A stretch of 22,608 bases of DNA. It comes from an uncultured Collinsella sp. (GTDB lineage: Bacteria > Actinomycetota > Coriobacteriia > Coriobacteriales > Coriobacteriaceae). This document shows positions 6,409 through 21,226 of this stretch, in pieces. The position numbers and the translations under genes are program-made. The stretch's first letter is position 1. Each line of letters starts with the position of its first letter. The notes under the pieces are model-generated. The model ran no database searches and was not told the origin of the DNA. It saw only the letters and a program-made list of their open reading frames with translations. The stretch covers positions 1 through 22,608 of the forward strand of contig CABUSL010000018.1 in NCBI GenBank assembly GCA_902494295.1. The letters are read 5' to 3'.

Positions 6409-8508
6409 TTAGGCGTTCTTGCTCATGACCTCGTCCACGATGGACTTGGGCGCGGGCTCATAAGAGTCGAACTGCATCGTGTAGGATGCACGGCCCTGGG
6501 TCTGGGAGCGAAGGTCGGTAGCGTAACCGAACATCTCGCCCAGCGGCACCTTGGCACGGATGAGCTTGCTGTTCTTGCGATCCTCCATGCCCTCGATCTT
6601 GCCGCGGCGACCGGAGAGGTTGCCCATAACGTCGCCCATGTACTGCTCGGGGGTCTCGACCTCGACAGCCATGATCGGCTCGAGCAGCTGCGGATCGGAC
6701 TTCTTGAGGGCGTCCTTGATAGCCATGGAACCGGCGATCTTGAAGGCGGCCTCGGAGGAGTCGACCTCGTGGTAAGAACCGTCGAACAGGGTGACCTTAA
6801 CGTCGAGGACCGGGAAGCCGGCGATAACACCGGTGTTCAGGGCCTCCTGGATGCCCTTGTCAATGGACGGGATGTACTCCTTGGGCACGACGCCGCCGAC
6901 GATAGCGTTGACGAACTCGTAGCCGAAGCCCTCCTCCATCTTCTCGAGCTTGATGACAGCGTGGCCGTACTGACCGCGACCGCCGGACTGACGGACGAAC
7001 TTGCCCTCAGCCTTCTCGACGTCGTGACCAGCGGTCTCGCGGTAGGCAACCTGGGGCTTACCGACGTTAGCGTCAACCTTGAACTCGCGGAGCAGACGGT
7101 CGACGATGATCTCGAGGTGCAGCTCGCCCATGCCGGCGATGATGGTCTGGCCAGTCTCGTGGTTGGTGGACACCTGGAAGGTCGGGTCCTCCTCGGCGAG
7201 CTTGGTCAGAGCCAGGGACATCTTGTCCTGCTCGGCCTTGGTCTTGGGCTCGATGGCAACGTCGATAACGGGCTTAGCGAACTCGATCTTCTCGAGGACG
7301 ATCTCCTTGCCCTCGGCGCACAGGGTGTCACCGGTGGTGGAGTTCTTAAAGCCGACGCAAGCGACGATGTCGCCGGCGGCAGCGTCGTCACGGTCGATAC
7401 GCTCAGCAGCGTTCATCTCGAGGATGCGGCCGAGGCGCTCGCGCTGACCGTTGGAGGCGTTGACCACGTAGGAGCCGGACTCGGCACGGCCGGAGTAAAC
7501 GCGGACATAGGTGAGCTTACCGACGAACGGGTCGGTCATGATCTTGAAGACCAGGCCGGAGAAGGGCTCGTCGAAGGAAGGATGACGCTGGATCTCCTCG
7601 CCAGTGTCCGGATCGGTACCGGTGACGGCCTCAACGTCGAGCGGGCTGGGCAGGTAGTCGACGACAGCGTCGAGCAGCTCCTGGACGCCCTTGTTCTTGT
7701 AGGCGGAGCCCACGAAGACGAGGTTGAGCTCGTTGGCCAGAACACCCTTGCGCAGAGCAGCCTTGAGCTCCTCGACGGTGAAGTCCTCCTCCATGAGGAT
7801 CTTCTCCATGAGCTCGTCGTCAAAGCTGGCAGCAGCGTCGAGGAGCTCCTCGCGCTTGGTGGCAGCGATGTCGGCAAACTCAGCCGGGATCTCGTCCATC
7901 GGCTCGGGGTAGGTCATGCCCTTCTCGTCGGCCTTGAAGTCCCATGCAGTCATGGTAACGAGGTCGATGACGCCCCAGAAGTTGTCCTCGGCGCCCATCG
8001 GGACCTGAGCGGCCACGGCGTTAGCGTCGAGACGATCCTTCATGGTCTCGATAGCGTTGAAGAAGTCAGCGCCCACGCGGTCATACTTGTTGATGAAGGC
8101 GATGCGGGGGACGTTGAAGGTAGAAGCCTGACGCCAAACGGTCTCAGACTGGGGCTGAACGCCGGCAACGGCGTCGAAGACGGCGACAGCGCCATCGAGG
8201 ACGCGCAGGCAGCGCTCGACCTCGGCGGTGAAGTCAACGTGGCCCGGGGTGTCGATGATCTGGATGCGGTAGTCCTTACCGTCCTTGTTCCAGAAGCACG
8301 TGGTAGCAGCGGAGGTAATGGTTACGCCGCGCTCCTGCTCCTGAACCATCCAGTCCATGGTGGCAGCGCCCTCATGGACCTCACCGATCTTGTGGGTCTT
8401 ACCGGTGTAGTAAAGAATACGCTCGGTCGTGGTGGTCTTACCGGCATCGATGTGGGCCATGATGCCGATGTTACGGGTATCGGAAAGCTTGTACTTAGGC
8501 TTAGCCAT
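6409..8508 (-). CDS. fusA: Elongation factor G
   Basis: Ribosomal translocase GTPase. The 699 residues are the normal length. G1 is AHIDAGKTT (18-26), the switch I region is RGVTITSAATT, G3 is DTPGHVDF, and G4 is NKYD, where most EF-G proteins have NKMD; the variable position is tolerated in the NKxD motif. Domains II to V follow, including HETGQTIIAGMGELHLEI in domain III and VDSSEAAFKIAGSMA in domain IV. AAGGA 6-7 nt upstream supports the ATG at 8508. It lies 19 bp after rpsG and 60 bp before rpsJ. No tuf gene follows, unlike the classical str operon. Confidence 0.97.
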   Translation of the reverse strand: MAKPKYKLSDTRNIGIMAHIDAGKTTTTERILYYTGKTHKIGEVHEGAATMDWMVQEQERGVTITSAATTCFWNKDGKDYRIQIIDTPGHVDFTAEVERCLRVLDGAVAVFDAVAGVQPQSETVWRQASTFNVPRIAFINKYDRVGADFFNAIETMKDRLDANAVAAQVPMGAEDNFWGVIDLVTMTAWDFKADEKGMTYPEPMDEIPAEFADIAATKREELLDAAASFDDELMEKILMEEDFTVEELKAALRKGVLANELNLVFVGSAYKNKGVQELLDAVVDYLPSPLDVEAVTGTDPDTGEEIQRHPSFDEPFSGLVFKIMTDPFVGKLTYVRVYSGRAESGSYVVNASNGQRERLGRILEMNAAERIDRDDAAAGDIVACVGFKNSTTGDTLCAEGKEIVLEKIEFAKPVIDVAIEPKTKAEQDKMSLALTKLAEEDPTFQVSTNHETGQTIIAGMGELHLEIIVDRLLREFKVDANVGKPQVAYRETAGHDVEKAEGKFVRQSGGRGQYGHAVIKLEKMEEGFGYEFVNAIVGGVVPKEYIPSIDKGIQEALNTGVIAGFPVLDVKVTLFDGSYHEVDSSEAAFKIAGSMAIKDALKKSDPQLLEPIMAVEVETPEQYMGDVMGNLSGRRGKIEGMEDRKNSKLIRAKVPLGEMFGYATDLRSQTQGRASYTMQFDSYEPAPKSIVDEVMSKNA

Positions 8509-8527
8509 GTTAGTTCCTTACCTTAAC

Positions 8528-9001
8528 TTACCAACGATAGTGAGAGAACGCGCGGTTGGCCTCGGCCATCTTGAAGACGTCCTCACGCTTCTTGACGGAA
8601 GCGCCCAGGCCGTTGGAGGCGTCGAGGATCTCGTTGGCGAGACGCTCGGCCATGGTCTTCTCCTTGCGAGCGCGGGAGAAGTTGACGATCCAGCGGATAC
8701 CCAGAGCGGTGGAACGACGGGAGTTGACCTCCATCGGGACCTGATAGGTTGCGCCACCGACACGCTTGGGCTTAACCTCGAGCGTGGGCTTGACGTTGTC
8801 CATAGCCTTCTTGAAGGTAGCGAGAGCGTCGCCACCCTCGGACTTCTCGGCAACGATCTCGAAAGCGGTGTAAACGATGCGCTCAGCGGTGGCCTTCTTG
8901 CCGTCAAGAAGGACCTTGTTGATGAGCTGAGTCACCAGGCGGTTGTTGTAAACGGCGTCAGGCTGAACCTCACGACGATTAGCTGCTGCACGACGCGGCA
9001 T
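8528..9001 (-). CDS. rpsG: 30S ribosomal protein S7
   Basis: Primary 16S rRNA binding protein of the small-subunit head. The 157 residues match the family from MPRRAAANRREVQPDAVYNN through GGATYQVPMEV and ARKEKTMAERLANEILDA to the C-terminal SHYRW. AAGGAG lies 7 nt before the ATG. It lies 73 bp after rpsL and 19 bp before fusA within the str operon. In other bacteria S7 represses its own operon; I see no defined S7 target here. Confidence 0.97.
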   Translation of the reverse strand: MPRRAAANRREVQPDAVYNNRLVTQLINKVLLDGKKATAERIVYTAFEIVAEKSEGGDALATFKKAMDNVKPTLEVKPKRVGGATYQVPMEVNSRRSTALGIRWIVNFSRARKEKTMAERLANEILDASNGLGASVKKREDVFKMAEANRAFSHYRW

Positions 9002-9074
9002 GTGAAATCTCCTTAAGTGTCTACCGTGCGGCGCTTAGGCGGCACACGGCGAAAGTATCAAAACGTTATCTGGC

Positions 9075-9452
9075 TTATTTAGCCTTGGGGCGCTTAGCAC
9101 CGTACTTGGAACGGGCCTGCATACGGTTCTGGACCGGAGCAGCGTCGTAGGCGCCACGGATGACGTGATAACGGACACCAGGGAGGTCACGGACACGACC
9201 GCCGCGGACGAGCACGATGGAGTGCTCCTGCAGGTTGTGGCCCTCACCCGGGATGTAAGCAGTAACTTCGATGCCGTTGACAAGGCGAACACGGGCAACC
9301 TTACGAAGAGCCGAGTTCGGCTTCTTGGGGCTCGTGGTGAAGACGCGGGTGCACACGCCGCGCTTCTGGGAGTTGTGCTGCAGAGCAGCGTTCTTGGACT
9401 TCTTGGGCACGGAACGACGGCCCTGGCGAACCAGCTGGTTAATAGTAGGCAA
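9075..9452 (-). CDS. rpsL: 30S ribosomal protein S12, natural Arg88
   Basis: Decoding-centre protein of the small subunit. The 125 residues match the family: MPTINQLVRQGRR, the streptomycin loop TTSPKKPNSALRK with Lys43 retained, GEGHNLQEHSIVLVRGGRVRDLPGVRYH, and ARSKYGAKRPKAK. The codon for residue 88 is CGT, giving GGRVRDLPG where E. coli has GGRVKDLPG; Lys-to-Arg here is a known streptomycin resistance change. The start codon is TTG with AAGGAG 6 nt upstream, which fits the usual S12 N-terminus. It is the first gene of the str operon, about 86 nt downstream of the predicted transcription start. Confidence 0.97.
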   Translation of the reverse strand: MPTINQLVRQGRRSVPKKSKNAALQHNSQKRGVCTRVFTTSPKKPNSALRKVARVRLVNGIEVTAYIPGEGHNLQEHSIVLVRGGRVRDLPGVRYHVIRGAYDAAPVQNRMQARSKYGAKRPKAK

Positions 9453-9545
9453 AGCGTACTCCTTCTCGAATGATTCCAGCTTTCTGTAAAGTGCAACGGC
9501 TTGAATCGAGGGGTCAGCATCCCCCTACGAAACACGCAGTTCGAT

Positions 9546-9574
9546 AGGATACGTGGCGTTAGCTGTGCCGTCAA
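9546..9574 (-). promoter_or_regulatory. Main-sigma promoter of the rpsL operon
   Basis: On the minus strand, TTGACG (9574-9569), a 17-bp spacer, then TATCCT (9551-9546). Spacing is ideal and the -35 matches 5 of 6 consensus positions. It predicts a start near 9539 and a leader of about 86 nt before rpsL. The leader contains a small GGGG/CCCC hairpin with a 7-nt loop, seen on the plus strand around 9509-9524. Confidence 0.75.
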
Positions 9575-9853
9575 CAGACCACGCCGCCGGGCGTATCCCA
9601 AAATAGGCACATTTCCGCAAAGCCTACACAAAAGGAATCCCCTCCTGTGCGCGTGGCGGATCCCCGGCCCGGGCGGCACGGGAATCCGACGTGCTCGTTG
9701 GGGCAACGTTCCCTGCCAAAAAGGGACAGGTTTATTTTGGTCGGTTTTATCATGGGAAATGTCGCTCTTCACGGTGATTCGTATCCATTTGCCACGTTCT
9801 TCCGAGAATCAGACAAATAGCGTTCAATCTAACCGTCCATATAACGCAAAATA
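9575..9853. other. Non-coding region upstream of the rpsL operon, possible dispersed repeat
   Basis: No convincing gene. Short open frames here are arginine- and proline-rich and lack ribosome sites. A hairpin spans 9657-9688 (arms CGGATCCCCG and CGGGAATCCG, one mismatch, 12-nt loop around a GC-rich palindrome). Next to it, around 9710-9750, are CCCTGCCAAAAAGGGACAGG and GTTTATTTTGGTCGG, with short inverted arms (TCCCT/AGGGA, CCTG/CAGG). The look of this block is that of an intergenic repeat rather than a promoter, but I cannot count copies from one window. Confidence 0.35.
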
Positions 9854-9880
9854 GGCCGCTTCCCCTCTTGGGAAGCGGCC
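9854..9880 (-). terminator. Terminator after the anti-sigma gene
   Basis: An 11-bp perfect stem (GGCCGCTTCCC with GGGAAGCGGCC) and a 5-nt loop begin 6 nt after the stop codon of the anti-sigma gene. On the minus strand the stem is followed by TATTTTG. It separates the sigma operon from the rpsL promoter. Confidence 0.85.
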
Positions 9881-9886
9881 CAGACT

Positions 9887-10963
9887 TTACGAATAAACGA
9901 TGGTAAAGGGTACTTCTGTTTCGGTCTCTCCTGTTGACGTGCACCTCGTGCCCTCAAGCGTTACTGAGACCACTTGGTCGACATCAATCAACTTCGTTGG
10001 CACCCAGATGTTCTCTCCGCTATTGCGCGCATAAGAAAAATATGAGTTGAACACCCCTGCGTCGTCATCTTCGATAGTCTGCTCCGATCCATCCTTGTAG
10101 CTGACGGTCAGCTTATTATCAACTGCTTCATAGCCCAGATCATCGATGTGCGTCTGGATGGAAAACGGGCTAATCTCAAGAGGCGAGTCACCGGAGCGGA
10201 GTTCCTTTGTATCGACGTACGCTCCAATATTGAACTCGGGTGTCGACGCCTCAAACCGCCTCGCACTCTCACCTTCACCCTCGGTCCAATGGATATTCCA
10301 GGTGACAGCATGTTGCAAATCTCGCTCGCGATCCATAGCGGCAAAGTACATCGTGCCATTAATGACAGTATCGCTTGATGTGTCCTTATCAATTGTGCTG
10401 CGTGTGTCAGGCCATTCCTCGCCGAACTTCATATCGGGCGTGCCGATGCCCTGCTCTTCTTCACCATAGAGAACAAGTTCGCCAATCTCTGCTGCTGGCT
10501 TGTAGTAGTTAACTCCATTTGGATTGGACAACGTAAACGTCACGGCTCCGCAGCCGTTTTGGTCGATTGCCATCTCATGGATATCAAGCGTATAGCCGTT
10601 GCCCTCGACGGACAGATTGACCTTCTGTACTGAACCCTCCAAGCTTTGGGGCGCGATACCATCACCAAACTCTCTGGTGTAGGTATATTTAGTCCCCGAC
10701 GAGCCACCTTGAGTCCAGGTAATGGACTCTCCGTTGCCATGGTTTCCCCAGGCAGAGGCAAAATAACTGGAATTGACGACGGCGTAGGCGACCCCTCCGG
10801 TCGCCAGCACTCCGGCAAGGCATCCGATCACGGCAACATACAGAGGCTTCGCGTGACCCTTTCGGCGAAGCGGCTCACCAGCAGCGGCATAAAGAACACG
10901 GTCAGCAAGATCGCTATCGGCTTGGACGGACTCGAAGGCCTGCTTGATTTGGTTGGATTTCAC
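9887..10963 (-). CDS. Membrane-anchored probable anti-sigma factor (DUF4179-like)
   Basis: 358 residues with a layout typical of sigma-factor regulators encoded beside ECF genes. A short cytoplasmic N-terminus (about 1-39) is followed by one membrane segment (about 40-63, LYVAVIGCLAGVLATGGVAYAVV). A large extracytoplasmic domain (about 64-358) is rich in Thr, Ser, Glu and Asp. There is no HxxxCxxC zinc motif, so it is not a ZAS-type anti-sigma. The start is GTG at 10963, 7 nt after GAGGAGG. Its first 50 nt overlap the end of the sigma gene, implying coupled translation and close stoichiometry. It likely holds the sigma factor at the membrane until an envelope signal arrives. The DUF4179 assignment is from memory of similar neighbours; function is inferred from context. 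Base composition looks lower in GC than the ribosomal genes around it. Confidence 0.75.
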   Translation of the reverse strand: MKSNQIKQAFESVQADSDLADRVLYAAAGEPLRRKGHAKPLYVAVIGCLAGVLATGGVAYAVVNSSYFASAWGNHGNGESITWTQGGSSGTKYTYTREFGDGIAPQSLEGSVQKVNLSVEGNGYTLDIHEMAIDQNGCGAVTFTLSNPNGVNYYKPAAEIGELVLYGEEEQGIGTPDMKFGEEWPDTRSTIDKDTSSDTVINGTMYFAAMDRERDLQHAVTWNIHWTEGEGESARRFEASTPEFNIGAYVDTKELRSGDSPLEISPFSIQTHIDDLGYEAVDNKLTVSYKDGSEQTIEDDDAGVFNSYFSYARNSGENIWVPTKLIDVDQVVSVTLEGTRCTSTGETETEVPFTIVYS

Positions 10964-11432
10964 GGTCGCCCTCCTCTAGGATGAACTTGAGTTTCGATCT
11001 GCCGCGAGCTAAACGCGTTCGAACGGTCGCGGCTGGCACATGCAGTAACTCGGCAATTTCTGAAGTCGAGAAGCCCAGATAGTAATAGAGCACGATGGGA
11101 ACGCGGAATCGCTCCGGAAGTCGCATAACGTCTGACAGGACCGCCTTGGTCTCATCCTGCGCCGCCGAAAGCGAATCGGCCAGGTTCTCAATATCCCCCA
11201 CACGCCTCCATGGCTTTCGAAAGAGCGATTTACATTCATTGATCGTGACCCGGATAAGCCAGCGGCGAAGATGTTCCCAACTTTCAAAGTGTCCATCGCT
11301 TTTAAGCAACTTAAGAAAGACATCCTGGGCAATATCGTCGGCATCGGCACGATCGCGCAGGTACGTCAATGCGATTCGAAACACGACATCCCGGTGATCT
11401 TCGACCGCCTGTCTAAATGCTTGTTCTTCCAT
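10914..11432 (-). CDS. ECF RNA polymerase sigma factor
   Basis: 172-residue sigma-70 family protein with only the sigma-2 and sigma-4 regions. Sigma-2 spans about residues 10-75 (VVFRIALTYLRDRADADDIAQDVFLKLLK, given here in parts: RIALTYLRD, ADADDIAQDVF, RRWLIRVTINECK). Sigma-4 spans about 100-152 (RVPIVLYYYLGFSTSEIAELL, then VPAATVRTRLARGRSKLK, a helix-turn-helix). The open frame can begin at a GTG at 11438, but that codon overlaps the ribosome site. The ATG at 11432 has GGGAGGTGA at about 5 nt and is preferred. It is first in a two-gene operon with the membrane protein and probably transcribes its own promoter. It may respond to envelope stress; the exact signal is unknown. Confidence 0.9.
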   Translation of the reverse strand: MEEQAFRQAVEDHRDVVFRIALTYLRDRADADDIAQDVFLKLLKSDGHFESWEHLRRWLIRVTINECKSLFRKPWRRVGDIENLADSLSAAQDETKAVLSDVMRLPERFRVPIVLYYYLGFSTSEIAELLHVPAATVRTRLARGRSKLKFILEEGDREIQPNQAGLRVRPSR

Positions 11433-11480
11433 AATCACCTCCCGGTGACGTTAATGATTCTTGCTGAGGCCCTCACCATA

Positions 11481-11509
11481 GATACGCTTTGACCGAACGA
11501 AATGTTTCA
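11481..11509 (-). promoter_or_regulatory. ECF-type, probably autoregulated promoter
   Basis: On the minus strand, TGAAAC (11509-11504), a 17-bp spacer, then CGTATC (11486-11481) followed by TA. This closely resembles promoters read by ECF sigma factors such as SigW (TGAAAC...CGTA) and not a main-sigma promoter. It lies about 49 bp upstream of the sigma gene start codon, so the sigma factor likely drives its own operon. Confidence 0.7.
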
Positions 11510-11598
11510 AATTCAAGCAGGAATAACCTACCAAAAAAACTCTGCCCCTTATTGGCAAGGGATCGACGGAACGCAACAGGTTGAGCATACGCAAGCGA

Positions 11599-11698
11599 GC
11601 GGCCCCCAGAGCGTACAAGGTGGCATGAAAAAGGCAGGGCATTGACCTTTTGGTCATGCCCTGCCTTTTGAATGACAGATTGTAGCTCTGGGGGCCGC
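11599..11698 (-). repeat. Outer 14-bp inverted repeat enclosing the rpoBC terminator
   Basis: The arms GCGGCCCCCAGAGC (11599-11612) and GCTCTGGGGGCCGC (11685-11698) are perfectly complementary and flank the terminator hairpin at 11629-11669. Nested, they would make one 100-nt structure in the rpoC 3' untranslated region. Between 11439 and 11598 I see only the ECF promoter and a weak stem (CCCCTT/AAGGG near 11545-11561) next to a run of A. Confidence 0.7.
11629..11669 (-). terminator. Terminator of rpoB-rpoC
   Basis: A 13-bp perfect outer stem (AAAAGGCAGGGCA with TGCCCTGCCTTTT) is extended by a 5-bp inner stem TGACC/GGTCA, with a single bulged T and a TTTT loop. On the minus strand the arm ends CTGCCTTTTTC. 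It lies about 75 nt past the rpoC stop codon and is among the strongest terminators in the window. Confidence 0.92.
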
Positions 11699-11714
11699 GC
11701 AGCGACGGAGATCG

Positions 11715-11736
11715 CCGCCGTTCGTTAGAACGGCGG
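11715..11736 (-). repeat. Hairpin just after the rpoC stop codon
   Basis: A perfect 9-bp stem (CCGCCGTTC with GAACGGCGG) with a GTTA loop begins 6 nt past the rpoC stop codon. No T-tract follows on the minus strand, so it is more likely a 3' stability element than a terminator. Confidence 0.5.
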
Positions 11737-11742
11737 AACTAG

Positions 11743-16218
<4,476 letters not shown>

Positions 16219-16224
16219 AGTCAA

Positions 16225-19716
<3,492 letters not shown>

Positions 19717-19789
19717 CAGGTTTTTCCTCCTTCACGGAAATGCTCGGTGGGTTGGCGAGGCATAGCTTCGCCAGTTATCGCAACCTAAT

Positions 19790-19817
19790 AGTTTATCAGG
19801 TACCGACCGTTGGGCAA
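19790..19817 (-). promoter_or_regulatory. Candidate rpoB promoter
   Basis: On the minus strand, TTGCCC (19817-19812), a 16-bp spacer, then TAAACT (19795-19790), in an AT-rich stretch about 74 bp upstream of the rpoB start codon. Each box matches 4 of 6 consensus positions. It is the best pair I could find by eye; other offsets are possible. Confidence 0.4.
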
Positions 19818-19955
19818 GAAAAGCCTTGACGCGATTGAGTTTTTGGAGTAGCAAAGTTTTTCGACAGAAAATGCGCAGGTAGATGCATGTATATCGAACA
19901 CCTGTTCATATATTTTCTGTGAACAGAGAGTCGGCAATCGCAGCTCTTATAAAAA

Positions 19956-19983
19956 ACGGGCGCGAACCGAGGTCCGCGCCCGT
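19956..19983 (-). terminator. Terminator of galU
   Basis: A 9-bp GC-rich stem (ACGGGCGCG with CGCGCCCGT) with a 10-nt loop is followed on the minus strand by TTTTTTATAA. It begins 20 nt past the galU stop codon, between galU and rpoB. Confidence 0.92.
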
Positions 19984-20003
19984 AAATGTCGATGCCCGAA
20001 GGC

Positions 20004-20912
20004 TTACTTGCGCATCAATCCGCCGCGCTCGTCGATGGCGTCCCAGAAGGCACTGGCAAAGCGGGGGTCACTTGCAGCCATGAGGGCGTTGGTGGCCATC
20101 CAGCCAGAGGGAGTGCCGGTGTCGTAGCCCGACAGCGGGTCGATGACGACGGCATACATGGCCTCGCGGTCGAGCGAACGGGCCATGGCGTCGGTGAGCT
20201 GGATCTCGCCGCCCTTGCCGGCCTGCTGATCTGCCAGCAGGTCCATGACCAGCGGGCTCAGCAGATAGCGGCCGACGATGTACAGGTTGGACGGAGCAGC
20301 CTCGGGAGCGGGCTTCTCGACCAGACCGCTGATACGCCAGACAGCGCCCGGCTCTGCATCGGCAACGTCCTCGGCGCCCTCGAGCGAACCGACGCGCTCG
20401 CCGGCGATAACGCCGTAGCGGCTGACTTCCTCGGGCGAGCAAGCAGCGACGGCGATAACCGAAGCGCCACCGTGCTCCTTGGAAACGGCGAGCATCTTGT
20501 CGCAGATGTCGCGGTTAGGCACAACGTAGTCGCCCAGAAGAACCAGGAAGTTCTCCCCTGCCACGGCGTCGGCAGCAGAGCGGATAGCATGGCCGAGGCC
20601 CTTGGGCTCGTACTGATAACGGAAGTCGACCGGCATACCGCCAGCGTGGGCGACGGCATCGGCATAGGCGTTCTTGCCGCGCTCGCGCAGCAGGTTCTCG
20701 AGCGAGCGATCGGGCTGGAAGTAGTTCAGCAGCTCGGGCTTGCCGGGAGAAGTAACGATGATGGCATCGTCGACCTCCTCGGGGTCGAGCGCCTCCTCAA
20801 CGACATACTGAATGACGGGCTTGTCGAGCACCGGCAGCATCTCTTTGGGCGTGCACTTAGTGCCAGGCAGAAAACGCGTGCCAAGACCGGCGGCGGGGAT
20901 GATTGCCTTCAT
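20004..20912 (-). CDS. galU: UTP--glucose-1-phosphate uridylyltransferase
   Basis: Makes UDP-glucose from UTP and glucose 1-phosphate for cell-envelope polysaccharides and galactose metabolism. The 302-residue protein opens MKAIIPAAGLGTRFLPGTK, the nucleotide-binding loop of sugar nucleotidyltransferases. TPKEMLPVLDKPVIQYVVEEA follows, then EPKGLGHAI, VLLGDYVVP and GLVEKPAPEAAPSNLYIVGRYLL. The length is typical of bacterial GalU and shorter than RmlA or GlmU homologues. The open frame extends 22 codons upstream, but the ATG at 20912 matches the family start and has AAAGGA upstream, though at a long spacing of about 12 nt. It stands alone between rplL and rpoB with its own terminator, in a spot where most bacteria have no gene. 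Confidence 0.93.
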   Translation of the reverse strand: MKAIIPAAGLGTRFLPGTKCTPKEMLPVLDKPVIQYVVEEALDPEEVDDAIIVTSPGKPELLNYFQPDRSLENLLRERGKNAYADAVAHAGGMPVDFRYQYEPKGLGHAIRSAADAVAGENFLVLLGDYVVPNRDICDKMLAVSKEHGGASVIAVAACSPEEVSRYGVIAGERVGSLEGAEDVADAEPGAVWRISGLVEKPAPEAAPSNLYIVGRYLLSPLVMDLLADQQAGKGGEIQLTDAMARSLDREAMYAVVIDPLSGYDTGTPSGWMATNALMAASDPRFASAFWDAIDERGGLMRK

Positions 20913-21008
20913 GTTATTCAAAGATCCTTTCGCAGGCGCAAAAGCGCCCCATGCGTGCGGCACACAGCCGCAGACCAAATTGCGATACCCAAGTATCTTA
21001 CCGCTGGA

Positions 21009-21036
21009 GCTATATGTCGCTACAAGGCAGAGACAA
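21009..21036 (-). promoter_or_regulatory. Candidate galU promoter
   Basis: On the minus strand, TTGTCT (21036-21031), a 16-bp spacer, then TATAGC (21014-21009), about 97 bp upstream of the galU start codon. Matches are 4 of 6 in each box. The 314-bp gap between rplL and galU is AT-richer than its surroundings and otherwise holds only the rplL terminator and no gene I can support. Confidence 0.3.
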
Positions 21037-21170
21037 TTCTTCAGCAGGTCAACGCAAATTATTGCTCGAATGGTGCAATTTTATTGCCCAACGGCAAGGC
21101 ACCCGATACGACGCAAATCACAGAACATGGCAGTTTGAGCAACCGATGCCGAGGGACCGAAAAACAAAAA

Positions 21171-21199
21171 AGACGGGGCTCGCAATGCGAACCCCGTCT
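21171..21199 (-). terminator. Terminator of rplJ-rplL
   Basis: An 8-bp stem (AGACGGGG with CCCCGTCT) has an inner TCGCA/TGCGA pairing and is followed on the minus strand by TTTTTTGTTTTT. It begins 27 nt after the rplL stop codon and closes the transcript before galU. Confidence 0.92.
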
Positions 21200-21226
21200 G
21201 CAAAGAAATCTGGCGAGAAAGCCTGA

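Noticed and set aside
6139..8526. A 795-codon plus-strand open frame antisense to fusA
   Set aside because: Same cause: in-register antisense of a gene with strong codon bias, with low-complexity Leu/Val/Asp/Gly composition.
9035..9772. A 245-codon minus-strand frame overlapping rpsL
   Set aside because: Out of frame with rpsL, rich in Arg, Ser and Pro, and crosses the str promoter.
19827..19855. Plus-strand TTGACG box upstream of rpoB
   Set aside because: The -10 match is poor and no plus-strand gene follows.
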